From Anaspis maculata (taxonomy: Eukaryota > Arthropoda > Insecta > Coleoptera > Scraptiidae): DNA of 64,000 nt. The stretch covers positions 83,647,602 through 83,711,601 of the forward strand of contig OX421963.1 of assembly GCA_949128115.1 (NCBI GenBank), written 5' to 3'. Both the position numbers and the translations under genes were made by a program. Below the pieces are notes generated by a model. The model did no database searches, had not been told where the DNA came from, and saw only the letters and a list, made by a program, of their open reading frames with translations. Every line of letters begins with the position of its first letter. Position 1 is the stretch's first letter. Shown here piece after piece: positions 44,870-55,550 of this stretch.

Positions 44870-46108
44870 TTACTTGTTCAATTCCGTCGCTGAGGCCGGC
44901 ATTAAAAAATTTCCGTCCTCCTCTACATATTGATGATTAGGTCCGTTAGTTGGTCCGTTAGTTTCTGGGATATCTTGAGTTTCGTTATGGTGGAACTGAG
45001 AGTTGTAATTATTATTAGGTCTGTAATTTTGGGTAAAATTCGGTGGTCTCTGTTGGGTTTGCCTGGTACTTATACTCATGGGTACCGGCGGCGTAGATGG
45101 TCTATAATTCGGGTTCGGTTTGAAAACATTCTGGTCCCTGTTTTGATAATTATTTTGGAAATTATTCGGTCTAAAATTTTGCGGTTTAGGGTTTCTGAAA
45201 GATTGTGCATTATTTGTGAAGAATTTGGGTCTCTGTATTTGCCGCGGCTGTACATTGATTGGCTGAGACGGGAAGTTTTGCTTAAATGTATTTGAGTTTG
45301 AACTTTGTGGGGTTTGACCACCTGAATTTGAAGATTTCTGGTAATATTTCACATTGTTTTCTTCATTAATGTATTGAAGGGCGGTTTGCAAATCTGGAGG
45401 CCTCATGGCCCGAATTCCGCTTCCAAGGGGTTCTCTCAGACCGGCGAGGAACGTCTTCAGCGCTAACTTATTATACAATTCCTTTTTGATAACTTGACCT
45501 TCCGCAGTTGGTTCATGCATCGTGACATATGAGCAAAGCAAGTTCAACAATCCCACCACTTTATCGTAAAAATGCAGGCTGGTTTCGCTGGATTGTTTAC
45601 TGAGAACTAAATCCCTTATTAAGCATATTTCGTCCCGTAGGTCGCTGAAGTTCCGCGATAAAGTATCGCGAAGGTCGTCCCATGTTTCCACGGATGATAT
45701 ATTTATGGCTATCTTTGCATTTCCCGTCAACTTATTCATCAACGATTTTAAAATGAATAAATTTTGAAAACATTGCGGGTTGTTTTGGTCAATAAAGGTA
45801 TCTATTATGGATGCCGCTGCAGTCAAGAAATTATTCAATTCGTTGGGGTTGCCGTCATAAAGGGGTACGCAGTTCAGGTATTCAGGTTTAAACTGCATCG
45901 CAACCCCAACTACTTGCTGCGGAGGCTGTTGCCCGACTCCTTGAGGAGGATTTTGCGCTGGATTCATTATTACTGAAGTATTGTTACTATTATTAGTTGG
46001 AATCAAGTGATTATTGATTAAACTTGTATTTATATTGAAAATCTCGGGATCAGGGGGGTCGATATTTAGTTGTTGGATTCCTTCGATTAATCCTTCGATT
46101 TCAGACAT
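44870..46108 (-). CDS. gag: Errantivirus gag
   Basis: The structural protein that packages RNA. The frame extends to 46135 but begins there with GTG. The first ATG is at 46108-46106, giving about 412 residues. There is a helical, acidic N-terminal half typical of capsid proteins (Phe-Leu-Ala-Gly-Leu-Arg-Glu-Pro-Leu stretch), followed by an Asn/Gln/Pro/Phe-rich C-terminal third without CCHC knuckles. Lack of zinc knuckles is common in errantivirus gag. It ends at 44872-44870 (TAA) just past the slippery site; pol continues in the -1 frame. It is intact. Confidence 0.85.
   Translation of the reverse strand: MSEIEGLIEGIQQLNIDPPDPEIFNINTSLINNHLIPTNNSNNTSVIMNPAQNPPQGVGQQPPQQVVGVAMQFKPEYLNCVPLYDGNPNELNNFLTAAASIIDTFIDQNNPQCFQNLFILKSLMNKLTGNAKIAINISSVETWDDLRDTLSRNFSDLRDEICLIRDLVLSKQSSETSLHFYDKVVGLLNLLCSYVTMHEPTAEGQVIKKELYNKLALKTFLAGLREPLGSGIRAMRPPDLQTALQYINEENNVKYYQKSSNSGGQTPQSSNSNTFKQNFPSQPINVQPRQIQRPKFFTNNAQSFRNPKPQNFRPNNFQNNYQNRDQNVFKPNPNYRPSTPPVPMSISTRQTQQRPPNFTQNYRPNNNYNSQFHHNETQDIPETNGPTNGPNHQYVEEDGNFLMPASATELNK
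44903..44909 (-). promoter_or_regulatory. Programmed -1 frameshift site T-TTT-TTA
   Basis: On the coding strand the heptamer T TTT TTA is aligned to the gag frame (Asn-Phe-Leu codons AAT TTT TTA), the standard X-XXY-YYZ form. It lies 11 codons before the gag stop. After -1 slippage the frame is open through to the protease. A downstream stem or pseudoknot was not modelled. Confidence 0.75.
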
Positions 46109-46331
46109 AAACTGTATATCAGAAAAATCGCTCACCCTAAAAATCCGGAGAACTGGAGTTGCATCTGTGTGTAGTCGGTAGCTCTGGGATGTCTCAAAAG
46201 GGCCGGTGGTTATTCGATGTTTGGAATGCCACTAGAGTCCTTTTTTAACTGCAATTCGCGATGAATCGAGAGAGCACAGGTTTACTGAATTAATTGTTGA
46301 AACAAACAATTTTCGCGATGAAAAATGTCCA

Positions 46332-46351
46332 GTAATCCTACCGACTGCGCC
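46332..46351 (-). promoter_or_regulatory. Primer-binding site, tRNA-Ser type
   Basis: Immediately after the 5' LTR the minus strand reads GGCGCAGTCGGTAGGATT, the site used by 17.6/297/ZAM-type errantiviruses that prime with tRNA-Ser. Confidence 0.8.
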
Positions 46352-46542
46352 AATTATATCAATTGGGACCGAACAAACGTTTTTAAAAAATATTTTAATT
46401 ACTAAAGAACGTACATTTAAGCTTCTACGCGGATATAATAAGTATGAATGCTACTACAATGCGTTTCTATTATAATAAATCTGGAAGTGCTGATTCTGCA
46501 GTGCTGACGTTGCACTAGTGCGGCAGTGGCATTGATGTAACT
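46352..46542 (-). repeat. 5' LTR of the errantivirus (191 bp)
   Basis: Identical by eye to the 3' LTR. It should contain the promoter and the transcription start. Begins AGTTACATC and ends AATT on the minus strand. Confidence 0.95.
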
Positions 46543-46543
46543 T

Positions 46544-47638
46544 GTACAAGAAAGATAGATTCCAACCTCGGAATAAATATGGACGTCCTGGAAATTTGAT
46601 GAGTATTCTGTTTAGAATTGAGTGCTCTACAACATATCCAAAATCGCCAAAAATCGCACCCAAAGGTTTTGAGTTATTGGAGGGGGGGTAAAAAATTGCA
46701 ACTTAAAATAGAGGGGATAGGACCCGTCAATCCATTGGAAGCAAATACGTTATAATTCGACGCATCATATCCCGTTGATACCATTTTGGCACAAAAAATG
46801 TCAATCACTGTTAAGAGGAGGTCGTGGAGGGGCGAAGCCCTGCTAAGTGATCCATTTGGTTTTTCTGGCCATGTAAAACCGATAACGACAAGTTTGGTAT
46901 CTTTTCCAACTATATTCAATCTCCTTAACTCGACTCCGATGTGTTAATTTGGATGAAAACAAGTTTGAACAAGTGGACTTGAAAAAACTTGTTTTTTTTC
47001 GACAAATTTCACCTTTCATTTTCATTGAAAGGTGCATGCTGTAGTGTTCTGGTCAGTAGTAGACGACGCGCCGGGCCGGCTCAGGTTCAAATCGCTTTTC
47101 TAAACTCAAGAAACAAGATCAAACATCGAGTAAGATGATTTTCGTGAAGAATATTAGGCCAATTAGATTATAGGCCAATTCAATGGCCTCTAAAAATTTT
47201 TCAAAGATGAACACCTCCAACAGTGGAAAAAAAATCGTCAAAATTGTCGAAGAAAAAACAAATTTTTTCAAGTTAACTTGTTCAAACTTGTTCTCATCCA
47301 AATAAGCACATCGGATTCAAGTTCAAAAGATTGAATATAGTCGATAAAGATACCAAACTTGTCGTGATCGGTTCTACATGGCCAGAAAAACAAAATGGAC
47401 TACCTAGCAGGGCTTCGCCCTCCCACGACTCCCTTCCAGCAGTTATCGACATTTTTTGTGCCAAAATGGTATCAACGGGATATGATCCCCCCTCTCCAAT
47501 AACTCAAAACCCCCGAGTGCGATTTTTGGCGATTTTGGATATGTCGTAGAGCACTCAATTCTGAACAGAATATCAAATTGTCAGGACGTCCATCTTTTTT
47601 CCAAGGTTTGGTCGATTTTTTCACTATTTTTCCTGTAC
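46544..47638. mobile_element. Long-TIR element GTACARG family, copy 2
   Basis: The ends are GTACAAGAAAGATAGATTC and ATTTTTCCTGTAC. The two halves are long inverted repeats of each other of nearly 500 bp (for example CCGATAACGACAAGTTTGG against CCAAACTTGTCGTGATCGG), separated by about 150 bp. Compared with copy 1 (22242-22948) it has both arms complete. No coding frame is convincing. The errantivirus entered 2-3 bases inside its left end, so its left flank now lies at 38571. Confidence 0.7.
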
Positions 47639-48475
47639 ATGAAAAAAATTTTTTTCTTGATATGCCACTGGGCTCAAACCACAATGCATCCTTGTAGCTT
47701 TCGGGAGAGACCTCAATGGTGAGAATCTGTCAAGAAATAAACACTTCGGGATTGATTTCGCTTTTATTCACCAATTCAACATCGTCCTTGAGATATTGAA
47801 CATTGTTAATCGGAAGAGATGACTAGCACCAGTTGCGGTGCGATGAGTTAACCAATAAAAGGCGTATTAAGTACTTTGATCTTCAAATCCCGCAGCCTTT
47901 CCTCACAGACCCTATTTATTGTGATTATTTCTCTGATGCAATTGTTATTTTGTTTCTCTGCACAACACTGTCTGGAAAACACTGTCGGTGTCGTCAGTCA
48001 AGCACAGCTGTTGAGTGTCAATCGTGAGTCCAATGGCATCATTGCGCGTGACTTGAGTATTACCAGAATCAGTTATTTGGAGCTGTTTCAGTACTTCGGG
48101 GTATAAGAGGAAAGAGGGTACCTATACTTTCAGTGGTATAGGTACCAAATTTGCGCTCATTTGCGTATTCAGTACTTTTTCTCCTCATATAGTAACCATT
48201 TCAACTATAACTCTAATTTTACTCCTTGTGGCAACACTGAGTGACAGTGCAACCTTGGTGCAACCGGCGAGTTTCCCATGTATGTACCTGAAAGGGTAGG
48301 AGAGAAGGGTTCTCCCATGTTTTTTAGGCAACTTGTACCACTCGGAAGCGCACAGAAGCATTAAACTCACCGCGGAAGTTTCCACCATCTTTTAAGAATA
48401 GCCGCCCTAAAGGTTGAATCGCCGAAAACAGATGTACCAGGGTAATTTCTAAGAAGAATTTTCTCTGCGTGAGAC
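47639..48475. other. No recognisable feature
   Basis: Short frames only. GGTACCTATAC / GTATAGGTACC form a small palindrome around 48117-48147. Confidence 0.4.
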
Positions 48476-48478
48476 CAG

Positions 48479-49503
48479 GGGCCCTATTTTCGGTACACGT
48501 GATCTGTTCCCCGGCGATCACCGGGGAACGCCGGTGAAGTGATCAGTTCCCCGGTTCTAAAAGTGGTATTTTCGTGTCCACTTTTCGGCTATACTCGTAC
48601 ACACCTTGTACATGTCCGTGTAATGTCGAAGCTTGGCTGTCAGCTGTCATAATGATATTTGAAATCGAATTGTAATTTTTCAAGACTCTCAAAAATAACA
48701 CTCACGGGCCTTCTAGCCTCCCTGTGTATTGCTACTTGAAATCATAACGTCATATATTTGTATCAGGAAAAACAGGCCTTTGGTACTTGATTGTCCAAAC
48801 ATGGTACCTACTTTACTTGCTACGGTCAGCCGGCTTCCTTCCCCGGGTACTAGGATAAATGGGGTGACTAGTTCTGTGATGTGCCGGGCCAAGTCTTGTG
48901 TCACGTGAAAATACTGCACAAACTGCACTTCAGAAAGTTCCTCAAAAGGATTCTCCCCATTATCGTCCACAAATCGTTTGCCGGGTTGGCGCGCATCTTC
49001 TTCGGCCGCTTCCAAGTCCGCGATTACATGGACCACCAATGCCGCGTTCAATGGATCCATTTTACCCAAATTATTTCAAGAAACTTTCGAAAAATTGAAG
49101 ATAGGAACGTAAAATTGAAATTATTGAAAAGACGCCGAACGAGAATTTCAATTGTCAAAGTTATATCTATCATCTGTCATTTGGCAATTGTTTTGGTTGT
49201 ATTTTTGGTGCATTCAGCGTTGCCAACCTATGAACAATGTGCTTTTTTTAGTGATTTTCAATTTAGACTATTTGCAGTCCTTTGCTTTGATTGACATAAG
49301 CAGGGAATGAGCTGTTCTCTCGGTCGTTCCTAGGAGAACGAGTGTGCTCTGATTGACATAAACGGGGAATGAGTTGTTCTCTCGGTCGTTCCTAGGAGAA
49401 CAGGCGTGATCACGCGTGAATGTACCCGAAAATGCCGCTTCCCCTGTTTTTGAGGGAACAGTTCCTATAGGAACAGTTCACATGTGCACCGAAAATAGGG
49501 CCC
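48479..49503. mobile_element. PIF/Harbinger-like element, non-autonomous
   Basis: Terminal inverted repeats GGGCCCTATTTTCGG with 3-bp flanking repeats CAG at 48476-48478 and 49504-49506. GGG-ended TIRs with a 3-bp duplication are typical of PIF/Harbinger. The element is 1,025 bp and carries only a transposase N-terminal part. A diverged tandem duplication of about 63 bp near 49264-49400 repeats GTTCTCTCGGTCGTTCC. GTTCC/GGAAC-rich subterminal palindromes may bind the transposase. Confidence 0.8.
48713..49069 (-). pseudogene. Harbinger transposase, N-terminal remnant
   Basis: A 118-codon frame with a Phe-Glu-Glu-Leu-Ser-Glu...Phe-Val-Gln-Tyr-Phe-His segment followed by Ala-Arg-His-Ile-Thr-Glu-Leu and Leu-Thr-Val-Ala-Ser-Lys-Val. 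This resembles the helical region before the DDE nuclease in HARBI1-like proteins (Phe-Arg-x-x-Phe-Arg-Leu-Ser pattern). The catalytic domain is absent and the frame ends after a Gly-x-Gly tail. Its setting in an element with Harbinger ends supports the call. Confidence 0.5.
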
Positions 49504-49683
49504 CAGTGGGTTGTTGTTTTTTTTTCCAAGCTTTGTTCGGAAGCACGGTGGAACCTCTATTAGAGCTACCCAGTCCTGCAGGAAAATAATATCCAGCAAG
49601 ATCCTGCATATATCCCTGGTGGAGGAAAATATATACCATGGAAGACTGTAACTCACGCGCAATTCAGTTAAAGAGGTTGGAGC

Positions 49684-50000
49684 AGACAGATATTAGGCCT
49701 TCGCCGAGTCGATGAAAAGGTTTCAAAAGAAAAATAACAGGAGATTACAGCCAGGTTATACTGTTCTAGTTCAGCAGAATGTTCGATTACCTCGAAACAA
49801 ATGGAGACTACAACATACGATAAACGACGAACCTCGAACACTGATTGCAAATGGTGGATGCGCCTATTAAGTCTGATGCTGAACGCAAGCGCAGTTCTAT
49901 CACGGCATGCAAAAATCATAGAATTGTGAAAACCACGAGTGAGAAAGAGTTTTCGTCACAAGTTAGACACGGCAGAAGTAGACTGATTCACGACAGAATG
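49684..50000 (+). pseudogene. Possible Gypsy integrase C-terminal scrap
   Basis: A frame near 49708-49870 contains Leu-Gln-Pro-Gly-Tyr-Thr-Val-Leu-Val-Gln and Pro-Arg-Asn-Lys-Trp-Arg, then Glu-Pro-Arg-Thr-Leu-Ile. This order of a valine strand, a Trp and Pro-Arg-x-Tyr/Leu-x-Val recalls the SH3-like end of Gypsy integrases. It is short and damaged. Confidence 0.3.
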
Positions 50001-50103
50001 AGGATTAGCTAGACAAAATTGGAAAAGTTTAATTATATGAAGATAGATATATATAAATACGTTTTTTATTATTATATATGTTTGTTGTCACCAGGTTAAC
50101 ATA

Positions 50104-51683
50104 ATGGTGATTTTAGTTCTTGATTTCAAACACTCCAGCAGAAAAGCCTGGAGCTTGCTCAAGAAATTAGGAGCAAGTAATCCAGTGTCTCGCGTGATTC
50201 CAGAAATTTCTCCGAATCAAGTTGTAGATCGGATTATTTCAATGTCCAGGGCACCTAGAGATCGTTCCTATACTAAACGAATAAAACAAGACCTGAAAAA
50301 TCTGAAAAGAAAAGAATCAAAAGAAGACCATTTTTCGAGACCCTTCGACAGCGAAGAGATCACCATGGCGTTGAAGAATATTAAAACTGGAAAGGCCCCA
50401 GAATTTGATGGGATCCACAATGAGTTTCTGGTCAACACTGGAAAATATGCAAGGAAATGATTGGCCTGTTTTTTTCTCAGACATCCTCGATACCAACTTT
50501 CTCCCTAAAAACTTCAAGAAAGCTAAAATAATAGCTATCCTCAAACCCGGTAGAGCAAAGGATAGAGTCGAGAACTACAGACCAATTACTCTCTTAAATT
50601 CTTGCTACAAGCTCTTGGAGAGAATAATTCTTGGAAGAATCGAAACTAAAATTAACGAACACGTTCCGGTTACACAAGCAGGCTTCCGACCTTCACGCAG
50701 CTGTACAGATCAAGTTTTAAGTCTAACTACTTTAATTGAAGCTGGCTTCCAAGAATGCTTCAAGACATCTGTCGCCTTTGTTGATCTAACGGCCGCCTAT
50801 GATACGGTCTGGCGGGATGGCGTAATGTACAAATTCCTCCGTGTTATCCCAAATCGAAAAATTGGCCAAACTTTCAAGCATCATGTTATGTGACAGGCCA
50901 TTACAAGTTACCATGGGAGACGTGATAAGCAGAGTTCGAAAACTACAGAGTGGCTTACCTCAAGGCTCAGTACTAGCCCCCATCTTATTCAACTTATACA
51001 CAGCTGACCTACCACCAACTACCTCTAAGAAATTTATGTACGCAGATGACCTGGCGATAGCCGTTAGACGGAAAACAATCGAAAGCACGGAAAAAATCCT
51101 GACCGACGATCTTAGAATTCTTGCCGAGTTCTACCGTGAATGGAGATTGACCCCAAGCCCTACAAAGACTGAATGTGCTTAGTTTCATTTGAATAACAGA
51201 CTCGTCAACCATCATCTCACTATATATTTCAATGGAACTTTGCTCAGAAACAATCCAACACCAAAATATCTTGGCATCACTCTTGACAGAACTCTTACGT
51301 ACAGCTATCATCTGTCTAATGTAGCAGCTAAAGCACGAACGAGGAATAACATACTCCAGAAGCTATGTGGTACAACATGGGGTGCCTCAGCAGACACACT
51401 CAGATGTTCGGCAATGAGTTTGGTTTACAGTGCCGCAGAATTCGGAGCTCCAGTCTGGCTGAACAGCCATCACGTGCACAAAATCGACACCGTACTCAAT
51501 AGTGCAATGCGCATTATCACGGGATGCATTAAATCTACACCGACTTACTGGCTCCCCACACTTAGCCATATTGCGCCTCCCTTTCTCCGAAGACAAGCTG
51601 CTTTATTTCGTCAATTCGGAAAGGTGATGGAAAACGGACATCTACCTATACACGAAGATATTGTCACCGCGTCTTCAACTCGA
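50104..51683 (+). pseudogene. LINE reverse transcriptase, 5' part (frameshifted)
   Basis: Three overlapping frames encode consecutive parts of one non-LTR reverse transcriptase: Phe-Asp-Gly-Ile-His, Asn-Tyr-Arg-Pro-Ile-Thr-Leu-Leu-Asn, Gln-Ala-Gly-Phe-Arg-Pro-Ser-Arg-Ser-Cys, Val-Asp-Leu-Thr-Ala-Ala-Tyr-Asp, Gly-Leu-Pro-Gln-Gly-Ser-Val-Leu and the catalytic Tyr-Ala-Asp-Asp (about 51040). Frameshifts occur near 50440 and 50880 and a stop at 51180. The endonuclease is missing, so the copy is 5'-truncated. A piggyBac element splits it at a TTAA; it continues at 53423. Jockey/CR1-like group. Confidence 0.85.
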
Positions 51684-51687
51684 TTAA

Positions 51688-53418
51688 CCCATTAAAGCCT
51701 AACGAGCCCATATGGAGCCACCATTTCTTGATAGAAATTATGACTGATATTTTTGTAAAAACCTTTATTTTTCAAAAAAGTGTATTTGCACCGTTTAGAA
51801 TGGATAATGATGATATACACTCGCAAAATAAAAACACCTTGATCGATGTTACTTTTTCCTTGCTAGCGCTCTGAAAATACGTGTTGAATTTTTCGCCTGG
51901 AAACGATGAACTTCACTTTGATATAAATATTATTATTGATGTTATTCATGTCACAGTTGTTCTATAAATAATTTTTTGCATTCTTATATTATCATTCAAG
52001 CCTATGAAATGTTTTGTGGATGCAAAGTGCTTTTCATGTTTTTGTTTTTTGACCGTAAACATAGCTGAGCCCATATGGAGCCACTAGGCTGTTATCGGTA
52101 TAACTTGTGTTGCCGAGTTCTGAGCATAATAAATTATAATTCAGTGGAATAACTCTTCAGGAAGCCATTGATCGTGCGCACGACGATGATGACATAATAG
52201 GATGTATTCATAGAGCCTCTAGAAAGTCATGTTTTGACGGACGAGGATTTAGCAGATGAGGAAGGACCTGGACTTGTTGATAATTTGAGCGGGAAACAGC
52301 TTGCTGCAAATGCCGAAATTGTTCTGACGGATCGGATAATGTGCGTATAGGAGGTACTCAAGATATAACTTAGGTACTGAGGAAGATCAGTTACCTGCAG
52401 AAGTCACTGAAGAGCCAGAAAATATTAGAAGACAATTAGTAGTGATTATCAATCCCGAAATTATTCATTTTTGGATTCAGCAGATTTGGAGCTTCCAGTT
52501 GTACATTTTCCGAGCCCAGATTACTCACAATACAAAAATTTGACCTGCGTAGAAATATTATTATTTTCAATCATTTTATTTCAAATGATTTATTTGGAAA
52601 AATAAGGAATGAAACGGCAAGTTACGCACAATTCAAAAATTTTCCAGATCCGCCAGTAACCGTTCAAGAACTGAAGACTTTCTTTGCCATACTGATTCTA
52701 AATGGATATAACATTTTGCCGTCCAAAAGAAATTATTGGGAGAACGCAAAAGATATAAAGAACGAGCCAGTATCTAGTGCCATGAGAAGAGACAGGTTTT
52801 CCAAATTTTTCGCTTTGTACATTTTGCCAATAACTACCTTGTGGATGAACGCGCTAAGATGTAGAAACTGCGACCGATAGCAGACATGTGGAAAGAAAAG
52901 TTCTTCGGACATTTTGTGCCAGACAAAATCTTTCATATGATGAGTCTATGATAAGACCTTTTGGTCGCCACGGGTGCAAACAATTTATACGTGGCAAGCC
53001 AGTACGGTTTGGTTCCAAAGTCTGGAGCCTGGATACACCCTCTGATATCTAATAAACTTTGAGGTATATCAGGGAAAGAATCCAAAGGCAAACATCAGAT
53101 ATGAAGATTTTATCAACATTTATTATGAAAATATGGATTTTAAATATTTATTATACCATTTTTTCACAAAATGATATGTATTACCTAATATATTTCACAA
53201 TTTGATACATTTTTATCTATTCTTTGCATGGATCACGCAACATTGTGAAACTACCCGGGTAGCGCCTAGTGGCTCCATATGGAGCCATGTCATTTGGGCA
53301 GTTTTTTTTGATAAAAAACATGGGAAATACTCATTTTCCTTGTATATGTAATAGTATTGACATGTTTTGGTGAAAAAACCCCAATTTCATCAAAATTTTT
53401 AATCTCGGTCTTAATGGG
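51688..53418 (+). mobile_element. Decayed piggyBac element
   Basis: TTAA at 51684-51687 and 53419-53422 flanks inverted ends CCCATTAAAGCC and GGTCTTAATGGG. Subterminal GGAGCCACC/ATATGGAGCC palindromes occur on both sides. The element splits a LINE frame that reads on across it. At 1,731 bp it is shorter than autonomous piggyBac elements (about 2.4-2.5 kb). Confidence 0.9.
52155..53060 (+). pseudogene. piggyBac transposase remnant
   Basis: Recognisable blocks are Phe-Pro-Ser-Pro-Asp-Tyr-Ser, Asn-Tyr-Trp near 52735, a Met-Arg-Arg-Asp-Arg-Phe-Ser-Lys-Phe segment, and Gly-Arg-His-Gly-Cys-Lys-Gln-Phe-Ile-Arg-Gly-Lys-Pro near 52968-53006. The last is the conserved block after the first catalytic Asp region. 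Multiple stops and frameshifts and the lost C-terminal cysteine-rich domain make it inactive. Confidence 0.75.
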
Positions 53419-53422
53419 TTAA

Positions 53423-53957
53423 AATCGCGTAGACCACCCATCAAATCGGCCAATCAACTTTGCGTTGAAAACTTCAATATCATACATAAGTGGGAGGAAT
53501 TATGGAGTCAGACAACAACCCAAGATGTAAAATTATATTTACCAGTCGATCAGAAGCCGAGTGGATTCGACCTTCCAAGGAAAATCTGGAAGACTGCGAA
53601 CCGAATTAGATGCAACCACGGTAGAACCGCCGACTTCTTGTATAAATGTGGTAAAGTTCAATCTGGACACTGTGACTGTGGAAATCCACGTCAAACTGTC
53701 GTGCACATTGTTCAGGAGTGCAAACGAAGGGCATACCCTGGCAATTTCTCCGACTTTTACACCCTTCCCCCAGATACAGTCACTTGGATTGAAAACTTGG
53801 ACATCGGGATCTGATGAATTATTTCTTTTTATTTATTTATTTATTCACTTTTTTATATACTCGTTATATTAAGTACTTTCTATTACTATTATAGTACCTC
53901 TCGAGGTACCTCTTGTCTGTAGCATGTATGCCATACGCTAAATAAATAAATAATGGT
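53423..53957 (+). pseudogene. LINE 3' part: C-terminal zinc-like domain and tail
   Basis: It continues the frame broken by piggyBac: Lys-Ser-Ala-Asn-Gln-Leu, then Pro-Ser-Gly-Phe-Asp-Leu-Pro-Arg, and a Cys-x-Cys...His-x4-Cys motif (Cys-Asp-Cys-Gly-Asn...His-Ile-Val-Gln-Glu-Cys) ending at a stop near 53815. The 3' end is an AAATAAATAAATAA tail near 53940-53953. This C-terminal motif is common in insect Jockey/R1-type ORF2 proteins. Confidence 0.7.
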
Positions 53958-55530
53958 GTTAAACCCGTCCTGATTTTTTATTTCAGACCGTAATATTGTT
54001 CACCTTTTTTCGTCGGGTCAAAAAATACCACATTTTTTTTATGGGTATTCTCTTCGAGGTTTACAGCTTATAAGAAGTTCAAAACCGAGTAGCTATGCTA
54101 ACAAACAGGTATCAGAATAGCATGCATTGTTTATTTGGACGCGAGTCGCGAAACAAGGAAAAATATTCCAAATCTAATCCGTATAGGACATCCTTTGAAC
54201 CGTGTGGGTGTCCCGATAAGAACGATGTGACATACGACATTAGAAATTCCTAGGCCCCGCAACATGGCCAAAACCCGCGCCGCACACAGTTATTCGGTGC
54301 TAAGTATACGTTTTTTTTTTCCGATCGACGTTTCGAATCGTTTTGTTTATCGTTTCGGCTCATTCAAACATGACCGTTTTATAGACGATGTTTTATCTAA
54401 GCTCTCTCCTCTCCCTGGACTTAGAAGACGACGCAAGAAGGGGAGCGTGCGTGTGGTCCACGAGCGCGCGGTGACAACACACGCGCTCGAGATAAAAGAA
54501 TACGCGGAGACAAGACCGATAAAAAAATGACAATAACACCTGATACGATTCCGCAATGGCGGATGGCGCGCTCGCCGGGAATTTAAATTGTAACGAAATT
54601 AATCGTATAGACAAAGTCTCGCAGGAATACCTCGACGCGAAGGATTTCCCGGCGGTGCTCGCGAAGGATTCCCAGTTATTTTAATTGGTGATTGATTGTT
54701 TTCGCTGGAAACGGCATCGCTGGGGAAATTTCATGTGTACGGGAGCTATAGCGCAATGAGCTCGGGATCAACATATGGAGTTGACGTTAATTGGTCAGAG
54801 CTATGCTTAACTAATCACGTTAGTTCACTGCATGCTAGATGCTTACATTGCTTGTAGGCAGGTTATGTCAAAGAAGATCTACAATGGAATATGTCTTGCT
54901 CTTTTGACTTTTCTTCTCATTGAGAATATCCAATATTCTCTCCGTCACAGTTCAAAACAGGTATAAGAAGGTGGGTGAAGGTGATATGTGAATAATCCAA
55001 AACTGTTCATCGCTTTGAAGTTTGACTATCAGGAACAAATGATCACCATGCAAGCAACTTATTGTTAATGGATCCTTGAATCTTATTGATTGGCAACATA
55101 ACTTGAATCGCTCCTGGAGATGGTGGTGAAACGATGGAATGTTGGACAGCAGGAACGATTCCGGAGGATTCTTCTAGCCACTGGGCTACATGAGCAGCGC
55201 CGGTCTGGAACTGGTGTAGGAGTTCGAATCAAGCGGTTGTGCGTCCTGATGGAGCTTCGTTGTTCGGAGCTACTCGCTCTGTCTTGTTTTCGTTCTCACC
55301 GCAAAAACTGAACTCCCCTGAGCTCTCTGAGTTTCTGAGCGTAACCCCAGGCGGTGCCACCATATGACCGTAGTCAGGCTGACTCTGCGGTATGCGCTGG
55401 CACGGGAATTTCAAACTGTGACATTATTCATCCCCGCACAAAAAAAAGGTTCTCCCGCCAAACTAACCCTCATTGTCCCTAAAAGGTAGAAAAGTTGAGA
55501 AAAAGTAAATTAAATAGTCTCTACTAACGT
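53958..55530. other. No recognisable gene
   Basis: A locally GC-rich part (54400-54660) with an 88-codon plus-strand frame at 54264-54530 shows no recognised motif. No element ends were identified. Confidence 0.4.
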
Positions 55531-55550
55531 ATCGCTGAGGGTTTGGTACA

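Larger units (their letters stand above)
40491..44871 (-). pseudogene. pol: Errantivirus pol (PR-RT-RNase H-macro-integrase) with two in-frame TGA
   Basis: One reading frame broken only by TGA at 43892-43890 (where a Trp is expected in the Pro-x-Ser-Ser-Pro stretch) and TGA at 41204-41202 (in the integrase). Order: protease with Asp-Thr-Gly-Ala (about 44792); RT with Tyr-Leu-Asp-Asp (about 43530); RNase H with Thr-Asp-Ala-Ser and Glu-Lys-Glu-Leu-Leu-Ala; macro domain (42590-42160); acidic Pro-Glu-Pro-Asp-Asp repeats; integrase with His-x-His...Cys-x2-Cys, catalytic Asp (Ile-Asp-Thr-Ile), Asp (Cys-Asp-Asn-Gly) and Glu (Val-Glu-Arg). Pol is in the -1 frame relative to gag and is probably reached by slippage at 44909-44903. 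Apart from the two stops all active-site residues are present, so the damage is recent. Confidence 0.85.
38571..46546 (-). mobile_element. Errantivirus (Gypsy-group endogenous retrovirus), full-length, with macro domain in Pol
   Basis: The element is 38575-46542 (7,968 bp) on the minus strand, flanked by TGTA at 38571-38574 and 46543-46546. It has two identical 191-bp LTRs, a tRNA-Ser-type primer site, a purine tract, gag, pol and env in the usual order. The 4-bp duplication, AGTT...AATT LTR ends, primer type and the env frame ending inside the 3' LTR fit insect errantiviruses of the 17.6/297/ZAM kind. Identical LTRs imply a very recent insertion. Two in-frame TGA codons in pol suggest that this copy cannot make full Pol without suppression or help. 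It landed in the left end of a long-TIR element. Confidence 0.93.
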
